A stretch of 64,000 bases of DNA from the NCBI GenBank assembly GCA_014925825.1, contig JACGCK010000015.1:248001-312000 (forward strand). The letters run 5' to 3'. Shown one piece after another: positions 24,376-35,151 of this stretch; within the stretch, counting starts at the first letter, position 1; every line of letters begins with the position of its first letter. The notes beneath the pieces are model-generated. The model was not told the DNA's origin, searched no databases, and saw nothing but the letters and a program-made list of their open reading frames with translations. A program made the translations under genes and the position numbers. The DNA comes from Pholiota molesta. Its lineage: Eukaryota; Basidiomycota; Agaricomycetes; Agaricales; Strophariaceae.

Positions 24376-27351
24376 ATGCTTCACAGCTTCGTAATTGCAA
24401 AGCTTCTTCCGCGCCTCCCTGCCTGGTCGCCATTTGGCCAGCGCGTCGCGGCGTCTCTCGTCACCAAGCCCTTTCTCGCTCTTCATCTCCACCCCACTCC
24501 CGCAGACGAGCACGTCTATAGAAAGTCAAATGTCTTCATCGTCACACGTGAGAAGCCCAGCTCTCCGGAGAGCGCATATTTTGTTTTGAACCCGAGTTCG
24601 AAGGTGAATGGTAGCTCGTTGACGGTGGCACCCCCGCTCCCATTCAAGGGGCCTCTCTATCTCTTGATTACTCCTCGCATATCCGCCGCGTTTCCGGACA
24701 CCAAAGAATATGAGCGGCTTTCGAAGGCTGAGCGCTATCAACTGGATGCGGCCAGTGTCAGCAAGTTCCGGAAGGCGTTGAAGGAAGCTGGTCCATCCGC
24801 TCCTGCTCCCCGCATTACGGGAGGCGATGATGAACCTGCTGCGGAATGGCAAACCTGGAGTGGAGCGACTCCCAGAGAGGCGCCCGGAGCTGTATCCTTA
24901 GGGCATTATGTCCGGTTCTCCTTTGATCTGCTTCCGTTCGAAAGCCTTCCGAACGACTTCGAAACCTGCGTGCTTGACGAACTACCATTGTTGCGCCAGT
25001 ACGTCTTTTTTTTAAAACGGTATTGATGAATTGCTGATTCATACTAGATTGACTCTGGACTATACATGGGAAGGATGTGTGTTCATCACAAGTTACATCG
25101 AGTTTATGCGAGAGGTGATATAGATGCGTTCTCTTTTACGGAATAGACTAATGTCACCTATAGTTTCTGCAAGACATGCCTCGCCGTGCCGCATCAGGGA
25201 GGGTATTCCGCCCGCCTAGTTTACCATCCATTCAAGGCAGATCCCCAGACCCGTCAGTGGACGCATTGCGGCCATGTACCGCTCATCTACAGTCGCTTCC
25301 CATTGTCAACGACGGCGATCCCAACGCTAAGCAAGACGAATGTCCCTGGGCAGATGATTTTAGAGACGACGTGCCACAGCTTGAAGTTCACGTTGCTGAG
25401 CCTACACCAGCGGTCATGGCCGAGGACGTTAAGGTGGTTTTGTTTGACTGCAATATCCTGATCGTAAGTGAGACGTGTTCTTACTTGGATATACGGAGCC
25501 TAAAGGATCTCGTAGGATCGGGATGGACCACTACAGGAAGCCCTAATCAAGATCTTTCCTCCATCAAAGCACTTATTTTCGGCGAAGGCGCTGCTAGATC
25601 TGTACGTGGAATACGAAACTCTCCATGCACAAGAGGGAAAAATCAATTCTCCTGCAGTTGTAATGCATGACGTTGCAAACTACTTGGGAGTATCGCTGGA
25701 AGATTCTTCCGTCAACGACATCGTGGATCGCTACGCTAGGCCCCGCCTCTCCCCAGAGGCACAACAAACTATACAATCTCTCATCGATACCGGATACAAG
25801 CCTGTGGCTATTCCATCGACGGCGCCCCTGGAAGCCGTCTTGCCGCTCAAAGGCCTCTCGCTCGAACTCTTCGCCATCGCCACACAGAACCCTCCGCTAT
25901 CGTGGGACGCCATCCTTTTGTTCTGCAAACAACACAACCCGACCATCCGCCCAGAGCAGATCCTCGTCGTGACATCCGATTTATACAATATTTGCGAATC
26001 CGCAAGTCGGGCTGGGCTTGCAACTGCATTTCTCAAGGTCGCGGGTAGCCGGAGCGCCAAGCTGTCGATACCCACGATCGTACCTACATACACTCTGGCG
26101 GGCCTGAAGGACTTGGTGCCATTGTTGCGCGATCCTGCGTCTGCCCCTGCTCCGAGCGAACCTGCGCTTGATTGGTCGAGCCCGCCCTTTCGCATCCGCA
26201 ATGCCTACCAGTGCACTTACCTGCTGGGGTCCGGGTCTTTCGGTGCGTGCACTGCACCCACCTCCGCGTCTGCGCTGACCTGACCTTTTCGCTTAACAGC
26301 CTTCGTCTGGAATGGCGTGCAGGTGCACACAGGTGCGGGTGTAGCGATCAAGTTTGAGCTCATGAATCATCCCGACGATGCCCCCACGCTGCCGTACGAG
26401 GCGGCGGTCTACGCGCAATTGAAGGGTATACAAGGTATTCCGCGGATCCATTGGTCTGGCCAGGATATGAACGCGAACGTACTGGTGATGGACAAGCTTG
26501 GTCCCAACCTTGAGCAGCTCCGCCGCTTCTGCAGGAGGCAGCTCGGGCTGAAGACCGTCCTGATGTTGGGTGAACAGATGGTCCGTGGTTGGCATTCATA
26601 TTTCGCGGATACCGAACATTCATGTCATTTCGCTTTTGGTGCCGTAGCTCTCGACGATGGAACAGGTGCATGGGCGGGGGGTGGTCGTTCGTGACATCAA
26701 GCCCGAGAACTTCGCGCTCGGGTTGATGGAAGAGTATCAGCAGCTGCACCTGTTCGATTTGGGCCTTTCCAAGCTTTATCTCGACCCCAGCACGGGCGCG
26801 CATATGCCTTTTCGAGAAGGGCGCGCCGGGATCGGCACACCGCGGTATGCAAGCCACAATGTGCACTTTGGACTCGGTGCGGCCTCCTTATTTCCACCCT
26901 AATTCGAAGACTACTTTTCTCGCTTATCGCTAACCAACTCTTGTTCACAGAACCCAGCCGACGTGATGACGTCGAAGCGATTGGCATCCTGTTGCTGTAC
27001 CTCCTGCATGGCCGGCTCCCCTGGCAAGGCATCGTTGCCCCCGACGTTCCCGCCAAGCTGCGTCGGATGGGCGAGATGAAGCGGGGGCAGCCTTTCCAGG
27101 ACCTCCTCGCGCACTCGCCCTCCGTTTTCACGCCGTTCTTCGAGCATTGTCGATCCCTCGAGTTTGAGGACACGCCAGACTATGCGTACTTGAGGGGGCT
27201 TCTCAGAGGGGCGATGGAGGAGCATAAGTGGGAGTACGATTGGGAGTATGATTGGTGGACGCCGGGAGACCGGGGGACGCTGCTCCCCGACGAATGTAGG
27301 CTTGATATGCGCTTCGTGGATCCTTTGAGGAAAACCCATGGTGCGCTGTGA
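24376..27351 (+). CDS. HAD-like hydrolase fused to casein-kinase-1-like kinase (intact copy)
   Basis: Seven exons: 24376-24998, 25048-25114, 25164-25463, 25516-26242, 26300-26580, 26648-26876 and 26951-27351. Total 2628 nt, 875 aa, phases closing throughout. Residues 1-310 match no family I know. Residues about 320-535 look like a type II haloacid-dehalogenase fold: VVLFDCNILI with candidate nucleophile Asp325, a cap-like helical stretch, and ILVVTSDLYNICESASRAGL with Asp485. Residues about 555-830 are a CK1-family kinase: LLGSGSFA (third Gly is Ala), Lys590 in VAIKFE, VRDIKPEN (Asp682, Lys684, Asn687), DLG at 703-705 in place of DFG, GTPRYASHNVHFG, and RRDDVEAIG. The catalytic Lys and Asp remain, so activity is plausible. 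A HAD-CK1 fusion is unusual; the function is unknown. A decayed direct copy lies at 35152-38107. Confidence 0.85.
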
Positions 27352-28202
27352 CATGGATCGGGGGCGTCTTGTGCGTCAAGCTCTTCCACGCTACGGGGAT
27401 GCTAAGTGCGTGACGACGTGTCTTTGAGGGTCCATGGTGCTGTTTCTGAAGTGACCTCAGCATTTAAATTTTCTGATTGATCTGAATTCCCCATCTTCAC
27501 TATTGTTCTGTAGCTGTGTTACTCTTCGTAAATACAAACGAGTTAAATTTATTTCAGGTTGGGTCAATGGTACATTATACATTGCGATCCAAGGTGGAAA
27601 GCCAAGTCCTGATATTTTTCCTTCTGGCTAAGTCTGGCTGATTTAGCCTCAGGCCCTCATTGTCGGAGACATAGCATCGTTGCTTTGGCCCAGTCTATGA
27701 TCGCAATGGGCTTATACGATATAACAATCCCATTCTGTTCACAATCATCCCAGAAATCCGATAAGATGGTGTCGATTGCGGGAGATCCGAGTAATACCTA
27801 GCTCCATGCGCCCAAGCTCACATACTATATATAGCCCCATTATTGCATCCATCTATGCGCAGCTTCATCTTCATCTCCGCCATGTTCTCTGGCCAACCGT
27901 CTTTGGCGTTCCCCTGGATGTCAAGCGCGCCCGTCTCTGCCTGATCGCGAGAAGGAGATGAGTGCTCATCGATTACTTGGGGAGTTTGTGGCGCGGGTAT
28001 GAGCGCGGCGCGAACATGGGTAGTACAAGTGTAGATGACATGTAAATATGCGGATGTGGAGCAGCTATTCCGGGGCTTGTTTTTTTTTCTCCTCCACCTT
28101 GCTCTTCCTTACTTACCTGTCTTATTTCCTCCTATTGCAATGTTGCCAGATACATCCTTAAATATTTGTATTGTAAAAGTCCAATTCAAATTTCACGTTA
28201 AA
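27352..28202. other. Intergenic between convergent genes
   Basis: No coding frame with support. This should hold the 3' untranslated regions of the plus-strand HAD-kinase gene and the minus-strand HET gene. The first 150 bases downstream of the stop are recognisably repeated after the decayed copy (38100-38200: AATTTTC, TGATCTGAATTCCCCATCTT). Confidence 0.5.
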
Positions 28203-30481
28203 CTACAAATACATGGTTACTAGTTTCATACCGTGCTTTGCCAGCTCACTTCGCTTGATTGAATAACCATAGTTGATCTGGCCTGGAATTCTCTTTTTCA
28301 TAAGCTCAAAGACAATAGGCGCCTGCGTACGAAGTCGACCGATCGAAGTCGAAGTTGATTCCCATTCCGCTGTCCAGCCCGACGGAAAAGCTACCGCAAG
28401 GCAAGTTTTTGGGACCTCGATCTTGATGTTATCTCCACCGAAGTTCAATACTCCAAATGTCGTGTAAATTGAATGGACGGCCTCCAGGTTCAGAGTCCAG
28501 GCTAAACCGTCTTGCACAGGTGAGATCCCTACGCCTTTGTCCAATAGACGAATGGCCCGTGTATGATCTTGTGTCGGTAGTTCTGCCTTAGCGTAAAAGT
28601 CACCAATGGGATCGTCCTTGAATTCGGGATCGTTTTCGAGCAACGAGGGCATCAAGAGGACCGGTATACGCAATCCGACGTGAGTGAGAATCAAAGGCTC
28701 GAGAGGCTTCTCCCAATTTAACCCCACAACTCTCATCGAACGTTGAAGGTAGGCCAGTGGCGTCGATGGAATGATGGAGTAGGGGTCCTGAGCGCAATTA
28801 AAGACGTCCATAACGTGGCTCGAAGAGTTCAGAATCTCCGTCATGAGGCGGTAGAACGCCCGCTTCGCGCCCTCGCCATACGCAATTGAGATGCTGACGT
28901 TGCAAACACCCATCAGCGAATAAGCGATGTCCTCCTCGCGACTCACTTCGCGGTTCGCCGCCAGCTGCATCTTGCGCGAAATCGACATGTCCTGCGGGCG
29001 GCGCAGCTCAGATTCTGTTATCGTCGTCGCTAGGCGGATTTGCTTCAGAAGATGATTGTTGTACTTGTTGTTATCGGGCGACTTGATGAGTTTCTTCCAG
29101 TCCATATTGTAGAAGTGCGTGTCGTCCGGTCCAAGCAGCTCCTGGAATGTCCATCCGCGGGTGAACCAGGGATCGAGATGCATATCCGCGAGGTCAAGCG
29201 TCCCCGCGAGATAAGTGATGCAAATGGCAGCACTTTTGTACCACTTGTACATGGAACGAATGGACTCGTCGAGCTCCGAACTGCTGTCCTTGTTGATACA
29301 GATCGTGTCCATCCAGGCGAGAGTGAGTCCATGGTTGATCCAGGCGGCTTTGCAGAAGTTGATTAGCTTGTGGCACTTCGGTTGCTGGGGATCAAATGGT
29401 CCTTTATGCCAATCGCCATGAGTCGCTTCGCCGCCCGCCGTACGGACCCAAGTGTGAGATAAGATGGCGTACTTTGCGTATTGCGATACCCATTCCTCTA
29501 TGACACTGTACTCAGTGCCTGCCGAGTCCAGTCCCCAAGTTGTTGCACGTTTCTTTTCGACTTTCGAGTAAAACTCCAGATCTGAATATTCGGCTTCGAT
29601 TTGGGCTGCGAGATGAGTGTAGACTTCGCTCCTTTCAAGAAGGCGTATTTGAAACTTGAATCCTTTGGGGACGATGTTTAGTAGTCGAACGGGCATTTTG
29701 TTGAAGACGCGTTCTCGCAAAGCCGCCAGAATCTTTTCCAAGGGTGTTATTTGCAGCGTTTGTTCAAGCTGAGGGCCTGATCAATGATAAACATTTTGAC
29801 GCCATGGCTATCATAGTAATGCTCGTATACGTACCGTTACTAATCTCTGCGCTTTCCTCTGAGAATATATTGAATGGGTCGTCCTTATCGTCTTTAGGTG
29901 CCACTGGTGATGGTATGGTGTCCAACGATGATACTGAAGTGGCGAGATCAGAAGAGGCGTCTGTGGCTTCATCTTCGTCGTCTGAGCAGGGGGACACCTC
30001 TCAGCCACGTTAATTCAGACGGGAGGTTTACAGAAACATACCGTTCAAATCGACCTCAATTATATTTTTGCTTCCCGAATTCGACTGAGAGCGAACTATA
30101 CTCGCAATGAAATCTTGTAGGGCGCCGAGAAATTTCTCCGCTTCCGGGCCCCAAGGCGTTTGGCTCGTACTACCTACGGCCGACATGGTTTTTAGCATGC
30201 CTTGGGTACCAATATTATACGCAGTACTGACCATTCTTAGTCTGGCTACTGGATGCATTTACGAGAGGCAGGATATAGTTCTGTAGAGCTTGAAGTAGTA
30301 TATGCGCTTGGGTGTTCGCAGGGGGTATATTGGCACTGGGGGCTTTTACATCAGATAAGCATGCGCACGCACTTTCTTCCTCGATGGGGGGTATTTACTC
30401 ACCCTCGCTGGTACGACCCTCGACTGGACTAATAGGAGTACTGGCCCCACTATCAAAAGAATAACTAGACGACGACGACAT
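28203..30481 (-). CDS. HET-domain protein, paralogue 2
   Basis: Five exons: 30481-30403, 30342-30232, 30173-30042, 29999-29835 and 29776-28203. They sum to 2061 nt (686 aa) with all phases closing. HET signatures: YAILSHTWV near residue 265, WMDTICINKDSSSELDESIR, and WFTRGWTFQELLGP. The N-terminal exons align with those of the gene at 3862: AHILLQALQNYILPLV, then KFLGALQDFIASIV, then KILAALRERVF. Exon 4 is an acidic Ser/Asp-rich linker of 55 residues, longer than the 22-residue exon of paralogue 1. The large exon has no ATG at its 5' edge, which supports an internal exon. An in-frame ATG at 30706 would extend the N-terminus by 75 residues; I cannot decide between the starts. Role inferred from the family: allorecognition or cell-death signalling. 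Confidence 0.82.
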
Positions 30482-33400
30482 CTTATCGGCAGGTTCCCGT
30501 GATTCTGCAAAATTAATTGGGGACGGTTTGCTGTTTGCGCTGGCAGAAACATCAAGCACAGTGAAGAACACACCGATAAGGGGCTCGGACAATGTAGCAC
30601 CACTGTATGTGAGAACGAAGCCTGATGTGGACGGAGAGAGAGAGGCTGTTTGTTGTTTCGCTATCGGCATCCGCTTTGTCACTTCATTTCGGCTACCGCC
30701 TATCATTCCGTGTGTCGTATCCCATATAGTTTTCCTTTCACATTACAACAAGACAGATTAGCGCGCAAAATTCCCGTGTCTATTGACTCTTTGGTCAGCT
30801 GTACATGTGCTGTTACCAAATATACCTTCAATATAGACGCTGGAAATTGATACCTCGTCGACGAAGTAAAACAGCACATAGACCTCGACAGCGAAGGATT
30901 GATCTCGGGATACATCGAATTGAGTCGAGTCGCCGTGATTTGAGGAATCGGGCAAACGCAGGCACTTGGGACTCTCAGCACAGGAAGACATAAACGGGGA
31001 CAGAATGCCCGTTGATAGTCAAAAGAAGATACGCTGTTCTATTTGTGTCCCTTCAGTCCCATAGCGCAACAAATGTATTAACCCCATTGGCTTGCTTTGC
31101 GCCGTCCTTTCCCATAGATAAAGCCAGGATAAAGCCCCGCGGTCATAAATTTGTTCCGCGTCCTCAAGCTCCGAGTACATCGTCTCATCCAGTATCTTCG
31201 AGAACCGATGAGCTAAGGAACGGCATTGTCCATCGTTCTTGCACCGTCGCGAATGTGAAGAGTTGAGAGGCCAATCCCAAAAAAGATAGCGAGATATATG
31301 TAGGTTATAAAGAAGCGAGAAGAGCAGGCACATGGGCGTCGCCAAGTCTAACAACTTTCTGCAGGCTTAATCGCAGGAGCAAGTGCAGCGCAGACAATTA
31401 GAGACCGCGACGCCACATCGCCACCAGAATCACATAGTCCCGTTTACAGTTTGCGGCGAGTATCTTAGAGATGAGCGGCATGCTCTTTGCCTAAGGGAAT
31501 AGTATCGCCTTCTAGAACAGGAGCAGGAGAAAGCCGACAATGCCTATAATTCGAAAGCCCGATTTAGAACGCTACTGCGCTTCATGTTAGGCGGGGAGAT
31601 CGACAGATTCAAAGCAGTTCAAAGAGACCGTCGAGAGCTCGGGAATGTGCGCAATGAGAATGTCGAGAGAGCATTGACAAGGAGGCGATGGGCTGAGACG
31701 CAGTCACAGCGAAGAACATTTGTCTTTGAACCACGGTGTCTTCCCGCCCTCGAAACTATCCATCACGCTTTTGAGTCTCCGTATGATCCCTTGCTACACG
31801 TATCCCAGCGATCATGCATTCTGCCTCATTATGCTCAGTGGTCCCAGCACGGGCAGACAAGTTCAGGTACGGTACCTCTCAGTTGTAAGGTGAACTTGGG
31901 GTCATCATCCTAGCACCGCCTCTTCACGAGCTTGACATCGTACCCAGAAGCCAACCCAGTTCAAGTCTACATTGCGCAGATTCCCCATAAGAAGCAGAAA
32001 AGACTCAATCAAGGAATGATGTAAGTGTTGGTAGAGGAAGATGGAGGAAGAAGCATCGTTGTCAATTCCGCTACGCTGGACGCGGAGACCTCGCCCAGGA
32101 GATATCCACGATGAGCGATGTCGATGAGCGCTGAGCTAGGGGGAGGAGTCGGGACTCGGTCGGGACGTTTAGGAAAACGAAGACTTTGTGGTCGCGTACA
32201 GTCACAACATGTTGTCCGACACACGTCACGCCTTGCGGCTCCGAGCTGCGGGGATGGCTTGTGGACATGCATGTCATCCTGCATTCAATCCTGGTTCAAT
32301 CCCACACGTCACAAACGCCTTCGTTCATCAACTTGCTAAGTATCATATTGCCCGATTCCATTGCTCTTTGGAAAAGCATTATCGGTGAAATGGTCGAGAG
32401 AGAGACGAGAGACTCTCTGGGTTTTGTACTTGGGTCATGGAGAACCTATCGGGTTCGATACCATGATCGACTGGACCTTTGTAAGTCATCAGCTTCCTAT
32501 GAGACCTTGATTTTGTTCATACTATATGTTAGATAGTGGTGATGCCTAAAAGTGTTTGTGGCACCAGGCAAAGGAAACTTTCATGGCTGTGCAACTAGGT
32601 TATCAATCCCTAGCTTATCGTGTGGAGGTCTGGAACTGTTCGGGCAGTGGGAGCTTCGGGCATCAAATGTGCGTTACAGGTGGAAGAAGCGAATCCTGTG
32701 AGAGAATGGGCTTTCTTTTGGAGGACTGCGAAGGTGAGGATGATGTTGGAACGGTCGTTGATAATTCTAAATTTGGAGACGTTCTTCTACTTGCCAGGGT
32801 TACATTGACTGACTTGACTGACGATGCGGTCCTTTCGCCAATTGCGCTTCAGACGATGGTTGTCGAGTTCCAGCACCTTGAAAACCAGACGCCCGAACAG
32901 TGGGCAAATGACAGCCATCAACGCTGAACTGAACTGAACGCTGAACGCCCAGTATTGGAGTTCATGCTGATACCGTACACGGACAAATCCCAGGGATGTC
33001 AACTCATGTGGTCACTGGACTTTGCGGGTTGAATCCAGCCCATTCTATGTCTGGGAATTTCGTAACCTTACCTTCTAGAAATTCTGTGACCGACATCAAG
33101 TTCGCGCCTAGGATTGCAGAATCCGATGTTCACCACATACTTGACTTGATGGAATGTAACAGTGTCCTGCCAATGCGTCACTTTGCAGCCCCTTCCCCAC
33201 ATCTCACTGGCCGTCCCCGAGCTCCTAACTGACTTGAATCGACAATTCCCTCAGTGAGTTCGTGCGACTGCTAAAGCTTCGCTGAACTCACCCCAAGTTG
33301 GCTATGTTCTAGACAGATAAACATCTGATAACTTGTTGTTATCTACATCCCATCTGCGTTAGGCGGCATGGAGATATCAACATCCCACCCACAGTGGAGT

Positions 33401-33532
33401 CCCACCACCATGAATCTGCGTGCCTTCTGATGCGTACGACATCATGCTACACTTTATATAAGTAAGTTGGTGAAGTGTCTTTCGGCGAATACAATCGCTT
33501 GCGTCCAACCCCCGCTCGATGGCACACCCAGC
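30482..33532. other. Region with unassigned open frames, no supported gene
   Basis: Three frames are worth naming. A minus-strand frame from the ATG at 30991 (peptide start MSSCAESPKCLRLPDSSNHG) runs towards the HET gene and could be an upstream exon of it or a separate gene. A plus-strand frame, about 31514-31913, has a charged, coiled-coil-like start (YRLLEQEQEKADNAY) and Arg-rich middle. A plus-strand frame, 32556-32927, is acidic in the middle (LLEDCEGEDDVG). None has a recognisable domain or partner exons. An isolated GGTTCAATCCC at about 32289 is not part of a tRNA. Confidence 0.3.
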
Positions 33533-34741
33533 ATGCAGCACATAAAAGTCACAGACGACATCGAATTCGCGTACCTCGACAGCGGCGCGCCTCCAGGAAA
33601 GGGTGACATTATACCACCATCGTTATTATCCATGGACACACATACCACAGTGGTCTGTCCGTTTCTCTTACTTCTGAACGTGCGCTGCAGCATTCTGACA
33701 GTCGTTTGTTAACCACGCAACAGGTGTTTTCAAGCCCATGCTGGACAGCGCCCACTCTGCTGGCCACCGTCTTATCCTTCCCAACCGGCGCCTTTTCCCG
33801 GGGTCCACGCCGTACACAGCCGAAGAAGCCAAAGCATTGACGCATCGAACTCGACGGAGGGTCTGGTGACAGCATTCACGAAACAGGGCGAGTATCTCCT
33901 GCTGTTCATCGCCGGCGTCATCCAGGAATTCGGTTTGAAGAGCGTCGTAATCTCAGGCTGGTCGTTAGGCACGGCCTTTCTCAGCGCCGTCGTCGCCGCC
34001 ATCGATGATGTGGATCCTGATGTTAGGAAGAGAGTCGCGGAAAGTGTTAAGGCAATTGTATGGTGGGGTGCGTACTATTAAATGAAAAACAATTTCAAGT
34101 GTGATATGATACTAACGCTAGCGCTTTCATGCTCCCAGACCCTCCAGCGACCGCGCTTGGAATCGAAGACCCTCCCTCAGGTGGCTGGATCCCATTATAC
34201 GACGAAACGCTCCCGCCCGAGCAGCGGCCCCGGGCTTTTGGCCAATGGATCGTCCAATACTTCCCGCACCCCGAGCTCGACAAGAAGGACTGCCACAAGC
34301 TCGTCTACAAGGTCGACGCGCCCGGCAAGCCGCCGACATTCACCGGCATGCCCTTCGCGGAAGTGCTAACCAAGGTCGACTTCACCGCGGGCCCCGCCGC
34401 GGACAACCACGTCGCGGACCGCCACTTCCAGCCCGCGCACTGTGTGCTGCGCGCGAAGGCGTTCTTCGACCCCGCCACGCGCGCGCAGTGGAACGACGTG
34501 CCGTTTGCGGTGCTCTATGGGGAGGAGGCGCCGTGGACTATCGTGTGGGCGGCGTGGCAGCTGCAGCGGAGGCAGAGAAGACGGGGCTGCCGATCAAGTT
34601 CAAGAATATCCCAGGTGCGAATCACTTTGTGAGTTGTCTCTTTTGGTCTGTTTAGCTGGCGGTGGCTGGGCTGACGAGATGCTGCAGGCTATGCATGACC
34701 TCCCAGAGATATCGTTCGCGGCGTTCCAATCCTGTCTATAG
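33533..34741 (+). pseudogene. Alpha/beta hydrolase-like gene with frameshifts
   Basis: Peptide blocks in different frames form one alpha/beta-hydrolase-like sequence: IKVTDDIEFAYLDSGAPP; GVFKPMLDSAHSAGHRLILP; EFGLKSVVISGWSLGTAF with a nucleophile-elbow GWSLG; WIPLYDETLPPEQRP; KTGLPIKFKNIPGANHF; and a last exon AMHDLPEISFAAF. The frame slips near 33837 (between TAEEAKAL and the block EGLVTAFTKQ) and again near 34560. One intron is clear (GTGCGT donor at about 34067 to an acceptor at 34138). The first intron (33654-33723) does not close in phase with the next block. Either the gene is decayed or the sequence has single-base errors. Confidence 0.6.
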
Positions 34742-35151
34742 CTTGACATTTGTATTCTCAGGATCTATGGAGCATTGGCACAGTATGAGATGTAATGTAT
34801 TGAACTCACAAGCGTGTATATCAAGATATACCCCTGATTATCCAAGGAGATCGTCGGGGGTCAGTGCATAGGTAATCTTCAAAAGTCTTTTGGTATCTTG
34901 TGTATATCCAGGTTCTTATACGCCCCAGTGTTTGCTGAGTCTGACTGTCTGACTCACGTCAATTCGTCGCGTTATGTCACATCACGACGTGTTACTTCAC
35001 ACCTCAATATCATTCCACCAAGCCTGTACTTACTACACACCGCCCATATGCGTCCGAATTTGGTTCGAATCAGTACTCCCACTACAATCTCCAGTTGCCC
35101 GTCTTGACTATAACACTGAACAGAGGAGCTAGGACGTCCATAAACCGACCA
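34742..35151. other. Intergenic, leader of the decayed HAD-kinase copy
   Basis: No coding frame. The last 60 bases match the leader before the intact copy (GAACAGAGGAGCTAGGACGT at about 35108, compare about 24343), so the duplication starts at or before 35.1 kb. Confidence 0.5.

Noticed and set aside
26657..26902. Treating the kinase C-lobe frame as a separate gene starting at an internal ATG
   Set aside because: It contains the catalytic loop only; acceptor GTAG at 26644-26647 joins it in phase to the N-lobe exon, as in the second copy.
28203..29741. Taking 28203-29741 alone as the complete HET gene
   Set aside because: The first codon there is TTG inside an exon; an acceptor at 29777 and four upstream exons close in frame and match the paralogue.
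32285..32300. B-box-like GGTTCAATCCC
   Set aside because: There is no A box at the proper distance and no cloverleaf pairing.
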